DNA of 64,000 bases from Lentibacillus saliphilus (GCF_019093865.1 NZ_JABJXD010000001.1:496001-560000), one strand, 5' to 3'. Shown: positions 1 to 9,220, numbered from the stretch's first letter. A program made the numbers and translations. The notes: generated by a model not told the origin, from the letters alone.

Positions 1-136
1 TAAATCATGTTAATATTTAAGCGTGAAACAAATTTAGCATTGCAAAAAAGTACAAAGACAAGCAAAATAGGATTAATCATGTAAAATTAAAGACTGCTCA
101 CGCAGCATGAAAACAACATATTGAAGGTGATCATTT

Positions 137-1246
137 ATGAAAATAACTGCAATTGAAGCATTTGTCATTGAACTACCATTAATTGAGCCATTCACAATTA
201 GTTACGCTTCTTATGATTCAATGGCGTCTGTTATTGTAAAAATAACGACCGATGATGGACAGACAGGCTATGGAGAAGGTGTTGCCGATGAACACGTGAC
301 AGGTGAATCGGTGGAAAGTGTGTATCATATCATTACGAAAACCCTTGCACCACGTCTGATTGGTCAAGATCCGATGAATATCGAGCGTATCCACGATATT
401 ATGAATCAAGAAATTCTTGGTGCGCCGACAGCTAAGGCCGCCTTAGATATTGCCTGCTATGACCTTGCTGGAAAGGCACTTGGCGTTCCAGCCTATACGC
501 TCCTTGGTGGACGTTATCATGAGAAATTTCCGATCACACACGTTCTAAGCATCGATACGCCTGAACGTATGGCTGACAGCGCGGAAAAGCATGTCGCAAA
601 GGGCTTCACGTCATTTAAGTTAAAAGTCGGCTATGATGTGGCCGAAGATGTTGCACGTATAAAAGCTGTTCATGCACGTGTCGGCAAGCAGGCTGCGATT
701 CGTGTTGATGTCAATCAAGGTTGGCAGTCCTCAGCAAAGACGCTACAGGCGCTGGAAGGCTTGAAAGGTGTGACGATAGATTGGCTGGAACAACCGGTTG
801 TTGCGAGTGATATTGATGCGTTGAGTGACGTGAAAGCAAAAGCAACGCTACCGATCATGGCTGATGAAGCACTCACGGGATTTAAATCTATGCGGGAAAT
901 TATTGCAAAGCGTGCGGCTGACAAAGTCAATATTAAACTCATGAAATGCGGTGGCATGTACCCGGCTTCTAAGCTTGCGGCGATGGCAGAGATGGCTGGC
1001 ATGGATTGTCAGGTCGGTTCGATGGTTGAATCGTCAATTGGATCTGCTGCAGGATTTCATGTCGCTTTTTCTAAAAAAGTGATAACGAGTGTTGAACTAA
1101 CTGGCCCACTTAAATTTTCTAAAGATGTCGGAAATCTACGTTATGATGTACCCTTTATCGAGCTGAACGAACGTCCGGGACTTGGCGTTGATGTCGACGA
1201 CGCTATGCTCCAAGCGTTAACCGTCTATTCAGAGGAGGTCAAGTAG
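137..1246 (+). CDS. Enolase-superfamily racemase/epimerase (N-acylamino acid racemase or dipeptide epimerase type)
   Basis: This 369-residue protein has the muconate-lactonizing-enzyme plan: an N-terminal capping domain (about 1-125) and a TIM barrel. The catalytic lysine pair is K161/K163 in FKLKVGYD. Metal ligands are D191 (RVDVNQG), E218 (WLEQP) and D243 (MADEA), and K267 (NIKLMKCGG) is the opposite acid/base. In L-Ala-D/L-Glu epimerases a DxD motif near the end binds the dipeptide amine. The matching place here reads ELTGP, so that motif seems absent. The next two genes encode a GNAT and an M20 hydrolase in the same direction, 1 and 41 bases apart. In Geobacillus a racemase of this family works with an N-succinyltransferase and a desuccinylase to convert D- to L-amino acids, and I infer the same here. 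The start is ATG after GAAGGTGAT. The family is sure; the substrate is not. Confidence 0.85.
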   Translation: MKITAIEAFVIELPLIEPFTISYASYDSMASVIVKITTDDGQTGYGEGVADEHVTGESVESVYHIITKTLAPRLIGQDPMNIERIHDIMNQEILGAPTAKAALDIACYDLAGKALGVPAYTLLGGRYHEKFPITHVLSIDTPERMADSAEKHVAKGFTSFKLKVGYDVAEDVARIKAVHARVGKQAAIRVDVNQGWQSSAKTLQALEGLKGVTIDWLEQPVVASDIDALSDVKAKATLPIMADEALTGFKSMREIIAKRAADKVNIKLMKCGGMYPASKLAAMAEMAGMDCQVGSMVESSIGSAAGFHVAFSKKVITSVELTGPLKFSKDVGNLRYDVPFIELNERPGLGVDVDDAMLQALTVYSEEVK

Positions 1247-1247
1247 C

Positions 1248-1949
1248 ATGGGGGGATCGATGACCGCAGAGGGACAATTAAAAACAACAGGTGCAGCTTT
1301 CAAAGTGAGACAGCTTGAGTTAGACGACCTTGAGGCTATATTAACGTTACAAGATGCCGTCAAACAAACGCTAGACAACCCTAAACAGTTACAGCCACTT
1401 ACCTCTCAGGAGGCACACCATATGTTATCTGGACATGGCTATATGGTTGGGACCTTTGTCGATGATCGTATGATTGCCTTTCGTGCTATGCTTGTGCCCC
1501 CAATCGATGATCCTGAGCATTTGGGGACAGATGCTGGCATTGAAAAACAGAACTTGTCCCAAGTGATGTATTCGGAAATCTCTGTCGTGCATCCAGACTA
1601 CCGCGGCAATAGATTGCAAACATATATGGGCAAAATCGTTATGGCGCATGTTGATCGGAACCGTTTTCGCTATGTTGCAACGACTGTTGCCCCGTTCAAC
1701 ATTCCTAGCCTGAAGGATAAGCTAGCCCTCGGAATGGAAATCATTGCATTAAAGGAGAAATATAACGGCAAACTGCGTTACGTTCTTTTCCGTGATTTTG
1801 CAACAGATGACATTCAGAAATCTGTCACAGATACCAAAACCGTCGCAATGGAAGAGACAGAACGCCAACAACAGCTTTTGAAGGATGGCTACAAAGGGGT
1901 GTCCATCCAAAAGGTTGACGGGACATTTGCTGTAACCTATCAAAAATGA
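1248..1949 (+). CDS. GNAT-family N-acetyltransferase (possible N-succinyltransferase)
   Basis: The protein has 233 residues. Its central part fits a GNAT fold: the segment SEISVVHPDYRGNRLQTYMG (about 104-123) has the HPDYRGxRLQ pattern of motif A, which binds the pyrophosphate of an acyl-CoA. The C-terminal 50 residues are extra and rich in Glu, Gln and Lys. It begins one base after the racemase stop, with AGGAGG inside the end of that gene, so the two are probably translationally coupled; an in-frame ATG at 1260 is a less likely start. By context it would put an acyl group, probably succinyl, on an amino acid so that the racemase can act on it. The acyl donor and acceptor cannot be read from sequence. 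Confidence 0.8.
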   Translation: MGGSMTAEGQLKTTGAAFKVRQLELDDLEAILTLQDAVKQTLDNPKQLQPLTSQEAHHMLSGHGYMVGTFVDDRMIAFRAMLVPPIDDPEHLGTDAGIEKQNLSQVMYSEISVVHPDYRGNRLQTYMGKIVMAHVDRNRFRYVATTVAPFNIPSLKDKLALGMEIIALKEKYNGKLRYVLFRDFATDDIQKSVTDTKTVAMEETERQQQLLKDGYKGVSIQKVDGTFAVTYQK

Positions 1950-1990
1950 AGTCTGGTCTTACAAAGCCATAAAGGATGGTGACACGCTCA

Positions 1991-3115
1991 ATGACTGAGC
2001 TTGAAAGTCGAGTAAAACGCACATTTCAATACTTACATGACCACGCGGAAATCAGCTGGGAGGAAACAGAAACAACAGCCTATATCGCCTCGCTTTTAAA
2101 GGATTTTGGCTGTAACGTGACGACGTTTGCAGATTGTACAGGTGTCGTCGGTGAATACGGCAATTTTAACAGCAACCTACCTGTCGTTGCGATTCGTGCA
2201 GATATGGACGCACTTTGGCAGGAAGTGAACGGCGCATTTCGAGCGAATCACTCGTGTGGCCATGACGCACATATGGCAATCGTTCTAGGATTGATCGCAA
2301 AAATCATAGCAGACCCAACACTCAAGCAACAGGTTGCTCTGAAATTCATCTTTCAACCAGCAGAAGAAACCGGAGCAGGCGCTTTAAAGATGGTGGAAAA
2401 AGGAGTCGTTGACAATGTCGATTACTTATTCGGTATCCACCTGCGCCCTAAAGAAGAAACCATTTTGGGTCATGCCGCACCGGTCATCGTGCACGGTGCG
2501 AACACGACATATATCGCAGACATCAAAGGTGAGGATGCACATGCAGCCCGACCACATTTAAACGTCAATGCCATTGAGGTTGTTGCTGAGATTGTCAATC
2601 TGCTCGGCAATATTCACCTTGACCCTCGTGTCCCCCATTCCGTTAAAATGACGAGTATGACGGCTGGAGGCAAAAGCACGAATATTATTCCGGGCAGTGC
2701 ATCCTTTGCGATTGATATGCGTACACAGGATAATCACACGATGAACACGCTCACCGAGAAGGTCAAGGATATTTTCACAGCGATGGAACGCCTCTACAAC
2801 GTCGACATTAACATTAAAGATGTTGAATACGTCCCTGCTGCTGAATTAAACGATGAGGCCATTCAAATTATGACAAAGGCCGTGTCCACTGTGCTTGGCG
2901 CAGATCATGTTGATGCCTCACTCGTTACTTCAGGTGGAGATGATTTTCACTTTTATACGATAGAACGTCCAGCATTAAAAGCAACGATGCTTGGTCTAGG
3001 GTGTGACTTAACGCCTGGTCTTCACCACCCGAATATGACATTTAATCAGGACGCTTTAATGGATGGTGTGACTATTTTATATGAAGCCGTTAAAGAGGTA
3101 TACGGCATTGCTTAA
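1991..3115 (+). CDS. M20-family amidohydrolase / N-acyl-amino acid deacylase
   Basis: This is a 374-residue M20D-type metallohydrolase. The metal-binding motif HSCGHDAHMA is at about 87-96, the catalytic QPAEETGAGA follows, and the dimerization-domain stretch DAHAARPHLNVNA lies in mid-protein. The late SGGDDFHFY and GLHHPN hold the last metal ligand region. An in-frame ATG exists at 1976, but AAAGGATGGTG sits directly on it and is well spaced from the ATG at 1991, so I take 1991. As third gene of the racemase-GNAT operon it most likely removes the acyl group from the L-product, making the conversion irreversible. Relatives also act on indole-3-acetyl-amino acids, hippurate or aminobenzoyl-glutamate, so the substrate stays open. 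Confidence 0.85.
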   Translation: MTELESRVKRTFQYLHDHAEISWEETETTAYIASLLKDFGCNVTTFADCTGVVGEYGNFNSNLPVVAIRADMDALWQEVNGAFRANHSCGHDAHMAIVLGLIAKIIADPTLKQQVALKFIFQPAEETGAGALKMVEKGVVDNVDYLFGIHLRPKEETILGHAAPVIVHGANTTYIADIKGEDAHAARPHLNVNAIEVVAEIVNLLGNIHLDPRVPHSVKMTSMTAGGKSTNIIPGSASFAIDMRTQDNHTMNTLTEKVKDIFTAMERLYNVDINIKDVEYVPAAELNDEAIQIMTKAVSTVLGADHVDASLVTSGGDDFHFYTIERPALKATMLGLGCDLTPGLHHPNMTFNQDALMDGVTILYEAVKEVYGIA

Positions 3116-3160
3116 GTGAAGTATATTCCTAGCTGAGTTTTTCAAAATCGTTCTATTTAT

Positions 3161-3197
3161 TTAACTTGGGGATTATGGATCAAAATCCCCAAGTTAA
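3161..3197 (+). terminator. Strong hairpin ending the racemase operon
   Basis: A perfect 14-bp inverted repeat (TTAACTTGGGGATT and its complement) with a 9-base loop lies 46 bases after the M20 stop. No long T-run follows, so it may also protect the 3' end. In the remaining 265 bases before the aldehyde dehydrogenase I see no gene or clear promoter. Confidence 0.6.
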
Positions 3198-3462
3198 AAT
3201 TATTCGCCATATATATATGCTTCTAACACGTCCTATTCTTCAACCTCCAAGCCTCAAAACCACCTGTATACCTTAACCAAAAGGGATAAATAACCACTCA
3301 TGCGGTAACACTTTAATGCTCTCCATATTAAAAGCGACTGTTCCAACAAAAACACCTTTTAACATTCTCATCATATCGATCTCTTCTATTTCAAGGACAA
3401 GCATCATAGTTATGTAATAGCTCACTATTTTATAAGAGAGAAGTTATGAGGAGGAATTGAAT

Positions 3463-4983
3463 ATGAAGTATGCAAATCCAAACACGGACGGTGCTCTCGT
3501 TCATTTTGCTAAGCGGTATGATAATTACATCGGGGGTACGTATCGTCCTCCAGCGAATGGCAAGTACTTTGAGAATGCAAGCCCGGTCACAGGACATGTT
3601 TTTTGTGAGATTGCTAGGTCCACCAAAGAGGACGTTGAAGCGGCCATAGATGCAGCCTATGCCGCAAAAGACATGTGGACAAACACATCTGTTACAGAAC
3701 GCGCTAATATATTAAATAAAATTGCAGACAGAATTGAAGAAAATTTGGAGATGCTTGCTGTTGCGGAAACGTGGGATAACGGAAAAGCCGTTAGAGAAAC
3801 ACTTGCTGCCGATCTCCCTCTTGCCGTCGATCACTTCCGGTATTTCGCTGGGGCAATTCGGGCGCAGGAAGGTGGCATTAGTCAAATTGACCAGGACACG
3901 GTCGCTTACCACTTCCATGAACCGCTTGGGGTCGTTGGACAAATTATCCCGTGGAATTTCCCGATTCTAATGGCAACATGGAAGCTCGCTCCAGCTTTAG
4001 CTGCGGGTAACTGTGTCGTATTGAAACCAGCCGAGCAAACACCAGCTTCGATTCATGTGCTGCTTGATATCATTAAGGACCTTCTCCCAGCTGGTGTTCT
4101 AAACGTGGTCAACGGTTTTGGCGTTGAAGCTGGAAAGCCACTCGCATCGAATCGGCGTATCGCTAAAATTGCCTTCACAGGTGAAACGACGACCGGACGG
4201 CTCATTATGCAGTATGCGTCTGAGAATATTATTCCTGTAACGCTCGAACTCGGTGGGAAATCACCTAATATCTTTTTCCCTGATGTGATGGATCAGGAAG
4301 ATGCTTATTTAGATAAAGCGGTGGAAGGTCTCGTCATGTTTGCACTTAATCAAGGGGAAGTATGTACATGTCCATCACGCGCACTCGTCCATGAATCAAT
4401 TTATGATGCATTTATCGAGCGGGCGATCGAGCGGGTGAACGCCATTAAGATCGGTCATCCACTCGATACCGATACAATGATGGGTGCACAGGCATCAGAA
4501 GAACAATTAGAAAAAATCAAGTCTTATTTGGATATTGGAAAACAAGAAGGTGCAGACGTTCTTGTTGGTGGGAATGTCAATGCACTAGACGGTGATATGA
4601 CAGACGGTTACTATGTTCAGCCAACGATTTTTCGCGGAAACAACCACATGCGCATATTCCAGGAGGAAATTTTCGGACCAGTACTGGCGGTAACGACATT
4701 TAAAGATGACGAAGAAGCGATGGCCATTGCTAATGATACATTGTATGGACTTGGTGCGGGCGTATGGACACGAAACATCAATAAGGCGTACCGATTTGGG
4801 CGCGGTATTGAAGCCGGTCGTGTATGGACAAATTGTTATCATCAGTATCCAGCACATGCTGCATTTGGTGGGTATAAAAAGTCTGGCATCGGTCGTGAAA
4901 ACCACTTGATGATGCTCAATCATTATCAGCAGACGAAAAACCTTTTAGTGAGTTACAGTGAACATGCAGCCGGACTATTTTAA
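3463..4983 (+). CDS. NAD(P)-dependent aldehyde dehydrogenase
   Basis: The protein has 506 residues, the normal length for the family. It has the nucleotide-binding [20 protein letters not shown] and VLKPAEQTP segments (about 164-194), the FTGETTTGR glycine motif (238-246), the general base E262 in LELGGKSP and the nucleophile C301 in [11 protein letters not shown]. The C-terminal catalytic region ends in [11 protein letters not shown]. The start ATG at 3463 has AGGAGG nine bases upstream; a TTG at 3457 is too close to it. The next gene, 59 bases on, is a DUF779 protein, a well-known partner of this ALDH group (acetaldehyde- and AldA/ExaC-like enzymes). Oxidation of a short-chain aldehyde is likely. 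Confidence 0.93.
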   Translation: MKYANPNTDGALVHFAKRYDNYIGGTYRPPANGKYFENASPVTGHVFCEIARSTKEDVEAAIDAAYAAKDMWTNTSVTERANILNKIADRIEENLEMLAVAETWDNGKAVRETLAADLPLAVDHFRYFAGAIRAQEGGISQIDQDTVAYHFHEPLGVVGQIIPWNFPILMATWKLAPALAAGNCVVLKPAEQTPASIHVLLDIIKDLLPAGVLNVVNGFGVEAGKPLASNRRIAKIAFTGETTTGRLIMQYASENIIPVTLELGGKSPNIFFPDVMDQEDAYLDKAVEGLVMFALNQGEVCTCPSRALVHESIYDAFIERAIERVNAIKIGHPLDTDTMMGAQASEEQLEKIKSYLDIGKQEGADVLVGGNVNALDGDMTDGYYVQPTIFRGNNHMRIFQEEIFGPVLAVTTFKDDEEAMAIANDTLYGLGAGVWTRNINKAYRFGRGIEAGRVWTNCYHQYPAHAAFGGYKKSGIGRENHLMMLNHYQQTKNLLVSYSEHAAGLF

Positions 4984-5042
4984 AGGAAATAATGTGTTTC
5001 GTTTCGCATATTGTGTAAAAAAGCGTGAAAAGGATGTGACAA

Positions 5043-5396
5043 ATGGTCAAACGTGTAACAGCTACCGATGAGGCGTTGAAGCTGATTAACACCTTAATAG
5101 AGACACATGGTCCATTAATGTTCCATCAGTCAGGTGGGTGCTGTGATGGCAGTTCACCTATGTGTTACCCACGAGGGGAATTTCGCGTTGGTGAATCAGA
5201 CGTCCTGCTTGGTGAGATTGGTGACACCCCTTTTTACATGTCCAAAGACCAATATAACTATTGGAAGCACACCCAGCTCATTATTGATGCGGTTAACGGA
5301 CGAGGTGGCATGTTCTCACTTGAAGGCCCTGAAGGTAAGCGTTTTTTAACAAGGTCTCGCGTATTTACAGAAGAAGAGCGCGCGCAATTAAGATAA
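5043..5396 (+). CDS. DUF779 family protein, aldehyde dehydrogenase partner
   Basis: The 117-residue protein has the family signature HQSGGCCDGSSPMCYP (about 28-43) with three conserved cysteines, which suggests metal or redox chemistry. It is small, soluble and without signal peptide. Family members usually sit beside aldehyde dehydrogenases, as here, and the shared direction and short spacing suggest one transcript. The biochemical role of the family is not settled. The start ATG has AAAAGGATGTGACAA just upstream. Confidence 0.88.
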   Translation: MVKRVTATDEALKLINTLIETHGPLMFHQSGGCCDGSSPMCYPRGEFRVGESDVLLGEIGDTPFYMSKDQYNYWKHTQLIIDAVNGRGGMFSLEGPEGKRFLTRSRVFTEEERAQLR

Positions 5397-5412
5397 TATC
5401 TGTCGTCTTTAG

Positions 5413-5452
5413 TAAAAAACATCTCCCAGAGCGCTGAGGGATGTTTTTTTTT
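5413..5452 (+). terminator. Rho-independent terminator after the DUF779 gene
   Basis: The stem AAAACATC(T)CCC pairs with GGGATGTTTT across a loop containing AGAGCGCTGA, then runs into eight or more T. It lies between convergent genes; the A-run on the left side lets it also serve the acetyltransferase on the minus strand. Confidence 0.75.
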
Positions 5453-5472
5453 GAACGTGTATCTAAACAGCT

Positions 5473-6066
5473 TTAAAAAGTAAGGCTACGAAAATACGTC
5501 GTCCGATCGTCATCTGTAATATCTCTCATAACACGGCACGGATTCCCAACAGCTACAACATTAGCAGGAATGTCTTTTGTGACAACACTTCCTGCACCGA
5601 TAACAGTATTGTCGCCAATTGATACACCGGGATTTATAATCGCACCACCACCGATCCAGACATTATCTCCGATAGTGATCGGACATGCATGTTCCCACCC
5701 TTCAATTCTTGGTGCAGCATGGATCGGGTGACCGGCCGTAAATAAACACACATTCGGTGCCAACATCACGTTGTTGCCGATTGTAACCGGAGCACAATCT
5801 AATATTGTACAATTGTAGTTTGCGTAAAAGTTGTCGCCTACAGATATGTTGTAGCCATAATCGCAGCGAAACGGTGGTTCAATGAAAAAATTGTCTTCAA
5901 CGTGTCCCAATAAATCTTTCAATACGTCATGACGCTTCGTTAATTCTGTTGGAGGTAAAGCATTCCACGTATAAAGAACTTCCTTAGCATACTGGCGTTC
6001 TTGAAACAATTGTTCATCATTTGCTTTATACGGTTTTCCTTGTATCATCTTCTCTTTTTCTGTCAT
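5473..6066 (-). CDS. Maltose/galactoside O-acetyltransferase-like left-handed beta-helix protein
   Basis: The 197-residue product starts with MTEKEKMIQGKPY, the N-terminal maltose-acetyltransferase cap (about 1-55). A hexapeptide-repeat left-handed beta-helix follows, with repeats such as IGNNVM, IGDNVW, IGGGAI and IGDNTV. The loop histidine in LFTAGHPIHA (about residue 112) is the expected catalytic base. The reaction is transfer of acetyl from acetyl-CoA to a sugar hydroxyl. The reading frame is open further upstream, but AAAGGAGATC lies nine bases before the ATG at 6066, which matches family start sites. It is a single gene, divergent from splA. The true sugar is unknown, as for most members. 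Confidence 0.88.
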   Translation of the reverse strand: MTEKEKMIQGKPYKANDEQLFQERQYAKEVLYTWNALPPTELTKRHDVLKDLLGHVEDNFFIEPPFRCDYGYNISVGDNFYANYNCTILDCAPVTIGNNVMLAPNVCLFTAGHPIHAAPRIEGWEHACPITIGDNVWIGGGAIINPGVSIGDNTVIGAGSVVTKDIPANVVAVGNPCRVMRDITDDDRTTYFRSLTF

Positions 6067-6194
6067 TGGTTGATCTCCTTTATTCATATTAGCCCTTTGG
6101 TAAAAAAGATAAGCATGCACGTAATGCTTTTATTTTAACACCCTCCTTCCACATTTTCATGAAAATTAAGACCAAATCGGATTTAGCTTAGCCC

Positions 6195-6224
6195 GTATAT
6201 TTTCCAAATGCTTACACATAACTA
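6195..6224 (+). promoter_or_regulatory. Possible sigma-G/F-type promoter of splAB
   Basis: GTATA at 6195-6199 and CATAACTA at 6217-6224 are 17 bases apart and resemble forespore promoter elements. In B. subtilis splAB is transcribed by sigma-G in the forespore. The match is loose and rests partly on that knowledge. Confidence 0.35.
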
Positions 6225-6243
6225 AGGAAAATATGAGGAGGTT

Positions 6244-6513
6244 ATGGAAAAAATGGATATGAATCAGTCATTTCAGCCTGGAGAAGTCGTCTATATCATT
6301 ATACGCAATCCGCATGCTCAAGGCGTTGCTCATGTGCAGCAAGCCGCAGTCGTTCAAGATCCCGAGAGTCAAACAGGGCTTTCTTTATTTATGCATGAAA
6401 CATATTTTCCACTGACGGAGGACTATGCTGTGTATCAAACAGAGGAAGAAGCGGAGCAGGCGTATCAGGCAGCGTTCGGTTCACCCGATGCTGGGGAGAC
6501 ATACTATGGTTAA
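6244..6513 (+). CDS. splA: SplA, regulator of the spore photoproduct lyase operon
   Basis: The 89-residue protein contains FQPGEVVYIIIRNPHAQGVA and HETYFPLTEDYAVY, which fit what I recall of SplA from B. subtilis. SplA is a small TRAP-like protein that lowers splAB expression. Only splB follows, overlapping by eight bases, which is the known operon. GAGGAGG is only two bases from the ATG at 6244; the in-frame ATG at 6253 has better spacing and would give MDMNQSFQPGEVV, so the true start may be 6253. Confidence 0.9.
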   Translation: MEKMDMNQSFQPGEVVYIIIRNPHAQGVAHVQQAAVVQDPESQTGLSLFMHETYFPLTEDYAVYQTEEEAEQAYQAAFGSPDAGETYYG

Positions 6514-7534
6514 ACCGTTTGTACCACAGCTCGTATATGTCGAGCCTAAAGCAATGGAATATCCACTTGGCAAGCAGCTTGTCAATAAATTTGAAGATAT
6601 GGGGGTGGAAATTCGGCAAACAACCTCCCACAATCAAATCAGAAATCTTCCCGGCGACAATCACTTTCAAAAATACCGAACGGCTAAATCAACGCTCGTT
6701 GTCGGACTTCGTAAGACGTTAAAATTCGACACGTCAAAGCCATCCGCCGAATATGCAATTCCGTTTGCTACCGGATGTATGGGCCATTGTCATTATTGTT
6801 ATTTGCAAACGACGATGGGCAGTAAACCGTATATCCGGACTTACGTCAACGTCGATGAAATCTTTGATGCAGCTGAAGAATATATGAACGAACGAATGCC
6901 TGAATTAACACGATTTGAGGCGTCCTGTACCTCTGACATCGTCGGGATTGATCATCTGACCCATACATTAAAACGGGCAATTGAATATTTCGGTGAATCG
7001 GATTTTGGTCAGCTCCGCTTTGTGACGAAATTTGCCCATGTTGATCATTTACTGGACGCCAAGCATAACGGTCGGACACGGTTCCGCTTCAGTGTTAATG
7101 ATGAATATATCATTAAATACTTTGAACCGGGCACATCCCGATTGCATGAACGGATTGAAGCTGCTGTAAAAGTTGCTGAAGCCGGCTATCCACTCGGTTT
7201 TATTGTCGCACCGATTTATATTCATGATGGCTGGCAGGAAGGCTATAAAGAAATGTTTGAAAAGCTAGAAGCCGCACTACCGAAAAAAGCGACGAAGGAT
7301 TTAACGTTTGAACTTATTCAGCACCGATTCACAAAACCAGCCAAACGCGTCATACAAGAAAATTATCCGATGACGAAGCTCGAGCTTGATGAATCAAAGC
7401 GTAAATGGAAGTGGGGCCGCTACGGCATTGGGAAGTATGTATACCAAAATGAGCAACAGGAAGACATTAAAGACACACTTGGGGGCTATATTAACACCTA
7501 CTTCCCAGACGCTAAAATTGAGTATTTCACTTGA
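6506..7534 (+). CDS. splB: Spore photoproduct lyase (radical SAM)
   Basis: The 342-residue protein has the length of B. subtilis SplB. The radical-SAM cluster motif is C91-x3-C95-x2-C98 (CMGHCHYC), followed by tyrosine Y99. The essential hydrogen-donor cysteine is C141 in FEASCTSD. The enzyme uses a 4Fe-4S cluster and S-adenosylmethionine to split 5-thyminyl-5,6-dihydrothymine back to two thymines when spores germinate. The start ATG overlaps the end of splA (TATGGTTAA), so translation is probably coupled; an upstream in-frame ATG would run far into splA and is unlikely. This gene is strong evidence that the organism forms spores. Confidence 0.97.
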   Translation: MVKPFVPQLVYVEPKAMEYPLGKQLVNKFEDMGVEIRQTTSHNQIRNLPGDNHFQKYRTAKSTLVVGLRKTLKFDTSKPSAEYAIPFATGCMGHCHYCYLQTTMGSKPYIRTYVNVDEIFDAAEEYMNERMPELTRFEASCTSDIVGIDHLTHTLKRAIEYFGESDFGQLRFVTKFAHVDHLLDAKHNGRTRFRFSVNDEYIIKYFEPGTSRLHERIEAAVKVAEAGYPLGFIVAPIYIHDGWQEGYKEMFEKLEAALPKKATKDLTFELIQHRFTKPAKRVIQENYPMTKLELDESKRKWKWGRYGIGKYVYQNEQQEDIKDTLGGYINTYFPDAKIEYFT

Positions 7535-7568
7535 ACGCACATAGGGATAAGAAGTCTTGTCCCATGCA

Positions 7569-7615
7569 AAAATACAACCAGCTCTCTCATAACGAGGAAG
7601 CTGGTTGTATTTTTG
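7569..7615 (+). terminator. Rho-independent terminator of splAB
   Basis: AAAATACAACCAGCT pairs with AGCTGGTTGTATTTTT around a loop holding CTCATAACGAG, then a T-run. It lies 35 bases after the splB stop. Confidence 0.85.
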
Positions 7616-7726
7616 CGCGGATTTCTTTGCTGAAACTTCAGATGAGTGCGTACCTCTAACGTTTCATCTAGAATCGGGCGCTAATTTAACGAGACCGTTG
7701 CTTTTTTAGGTTGATCTTCTCGCGGG

Positions 7727-7986
7727 TTCGCCGATTCTTTACCCGAACTTGCCGATTCTTAGCCCGGACTTGCCGATTCTTCTCGCGATCGTCGATTCTT
7801 TACCCGAGCTCGTCGATTTCTACCCCGGGCTTGCCGAGTCTTAGCCCGAGCTTACCGATTCTTAACGCGGACTCGCCGATTCTTAGCCCGAGCTCGCCGA
7901 TTCCTAGCCCGAACTTGCCGATTCCTAACCCGGACTCGCCGATTCCTAACCCGAGCTCGCCGATTCTTTTCGCGCTCGTCGATTTT
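7727..7986. repeat. Tandem array of about 13 units with a 21-bp period
   Basis: The core CGATT (once CGAGT) occurs at 7732, 7753, 7774, 7793, 7814, 7835, 7856, 7877, 7898, 7919, 7940, 7961 and 7980. All steps are 21 bases except two of 19. The unit is close to CGATTCYTARCCCGRRCTYGC. Because 21 is a multiple of three, open frames cross the array on both strands and give seven-residue repeats, but none has a convincing start. The array fills the gap between splB and a minus-strand DUF4279 gene. One lone unit-like copy (GGACTCGCCGATT) occurs near 24975. No function is known to me. Confidence 0.85.
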
Positions 7987-8036
7987 TTCTGCAACAATCA
8001 GTCATTAACACCAGTTTAAAACCAACACTCAATTTT

Positions 8037-8498
8037 CTACTCACCTTCTTCATCAAACGGATACACATACATATCTACATCTATTTCGGTCCCTGTTAAA
8101 TAGCAAAATTCAACGATTTCTTTATTAAAAGTCAAGATCGGTGTTTCACCGTTATAAATAGTCGGTACAATTATGAGTCCAAAATGCACATCATATAATT
8201 TTTTTATTTCATTTAATATGGGTATTTTATGTTTGAGGTTTTTGATTGTATCAAGACATTGGGCTTCTACATCCAATCTATCTTTATTGGATTTTTCTGC
8301 GCACCATCCAGACGTTAACCACGACATCCCATTGCTTTTTTTATCTCCGTAATTATTCGTATCAAACGGTTCTATTCCAAGAGCATTCGTAATGTCGTCT
8401 GGATTGAAAATGCCACTTTCATATGCTACATAGCCGGTTTTACCTAATTCTGCATGACTTGAAATTGCGAAATACGTGTAACTGCTCGTCTTTTCCAT
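8037..8498 (-). CDS. DUF4279 domain-containing protein
   Basis: The 153-residue soluble protein begins with a strand SYTYFAISSHAE, then FNPDDITNALGIEPFD, the arrangement I associate with DUF4279. The tail is acidic (VYPFDEEGE). GAAGAGGTGACTT stands before the ATG. DUF4279 proteins often occur near toxin and immunity loci, though their role is not proven, and nothing in the immediate neighbourhood is a toxin. A GNAT gene lies 50 bases upstream on the same strand and may share its transcript. Confidence 0.65.
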   Translation of the reverse strand: MEKTSSYTYFAISSHAELGKTGYVAYESGIFNPDDITNALGIEPFDTNNYGDKKSNGMSWLTSGWCAEKSNKDRLDVEAQCLDTIKNLKHKIPILNEIKKLYDVHFGLIIVPTIYNGETPILTFNKEIVEFCYLTGTEIDVDMYVYPFDEEGE

Positions 8499-8548
8499 AA
8501 GTCACCTCTTCGTAATAATCATTTTAACGCACATACACTTACAAACGA

Positions 8549-9100
8549 TTATAATGATGGATGGATTAAGCCGTAACAGAGGAGGTCCTTGTATTGATTT
8601 TCTTTTTTTACGTGGTCGATTAATATACCTTCTTGTGTCATCCCTACTTTTTCTAAGACACGCCCAGATGCCGGGTTGGAATTGAAACAAAATGCATAGA
8701 CTCTATGGTACTGTTTGTCGCTAAAAGCAAATTGAATGATAGCCTCAACGGCTTCTGTTGCATATCCGTTACCCCAAAACGGTTCACCAATCCAGTATCC
8801 CAATTCGCCGTTATTCGAATTCTGCTTATAAGAAAGGCCTATTGTGCCATACAACTGTCCACTTTCCTTATCTGTTATCGCAAACGTATAGGATTTATTT
8901 TCGTTAAAGTGATCTTCGTGATGTTCAATCCACGCTAAAGCATCGTCTACTGAATATGGGTACGGTAGATGCAAGGTACTTTTATAAAGATTATAGTTGT
9001 TACACAGATGCGCAACAGCCGGGGCATCGGATTGCTGAAATAACCTAAGTGTTAATCTATTCGTTGTGATCGTTTTTTGACACATTAAATCATTATTCAC
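8549..9100 (-). CDS. GNAT acetyltransferase of the RimJ/RimL type
   Basis: The 183-residue protein starts with TTNRLTLRLFQQSDAPAV, the typical RimJ/RimL opening. Motif A is in LGYWIGEPFWGNGYATEAVE (about 98-117), and FNSNPASGRVLEKVGM is the conserved asparagine/GFxx segment. It transfers acetyl from acetyl-CoA to an amine; the target may be a ribosomal protein N-terminus or a small molecule. The GTG at 9100 directly follows GGGGGGA, so initiation could instead be at the ATG 15 bases downstream. The start is therefore uncertain. Confidence 0.85.
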   Translation of the reverse strand: MNNDLMCQKTITTNRLTLRLFQQSDAPAVAHLCNNYNLYKSTLHLPYPYSVDDALAWIEHHEDHFNENKSYTFAITDKESGQLYGTIGLSYKQNSNNGELGYWIGEPFWGNGYATEAVEAIIQFAFSDKQYHRVYAFCFNSNPASGRVLEKVGMTQEGILIDHVKKENQYKDLLCYGLIHPSL

Positions 9101-9220
9101 TCCCCCCTGAATAACATTCTCACTTCTTGATTCAGAATGTAAATATAATTATTCGAAAATATATGATACTATTTTTTTAAAAATTTTACAATAATTAATT
9201 ATATAATCATGACTATTAAC

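Noticed and set aside
7711-8019. Open frames on both strands through the 21-bp array, giving seven-residue repeats
   Set aside because: The frames exist because the period is divisible by three. They lack ribosome sites, and the units drift without codon-like bias.
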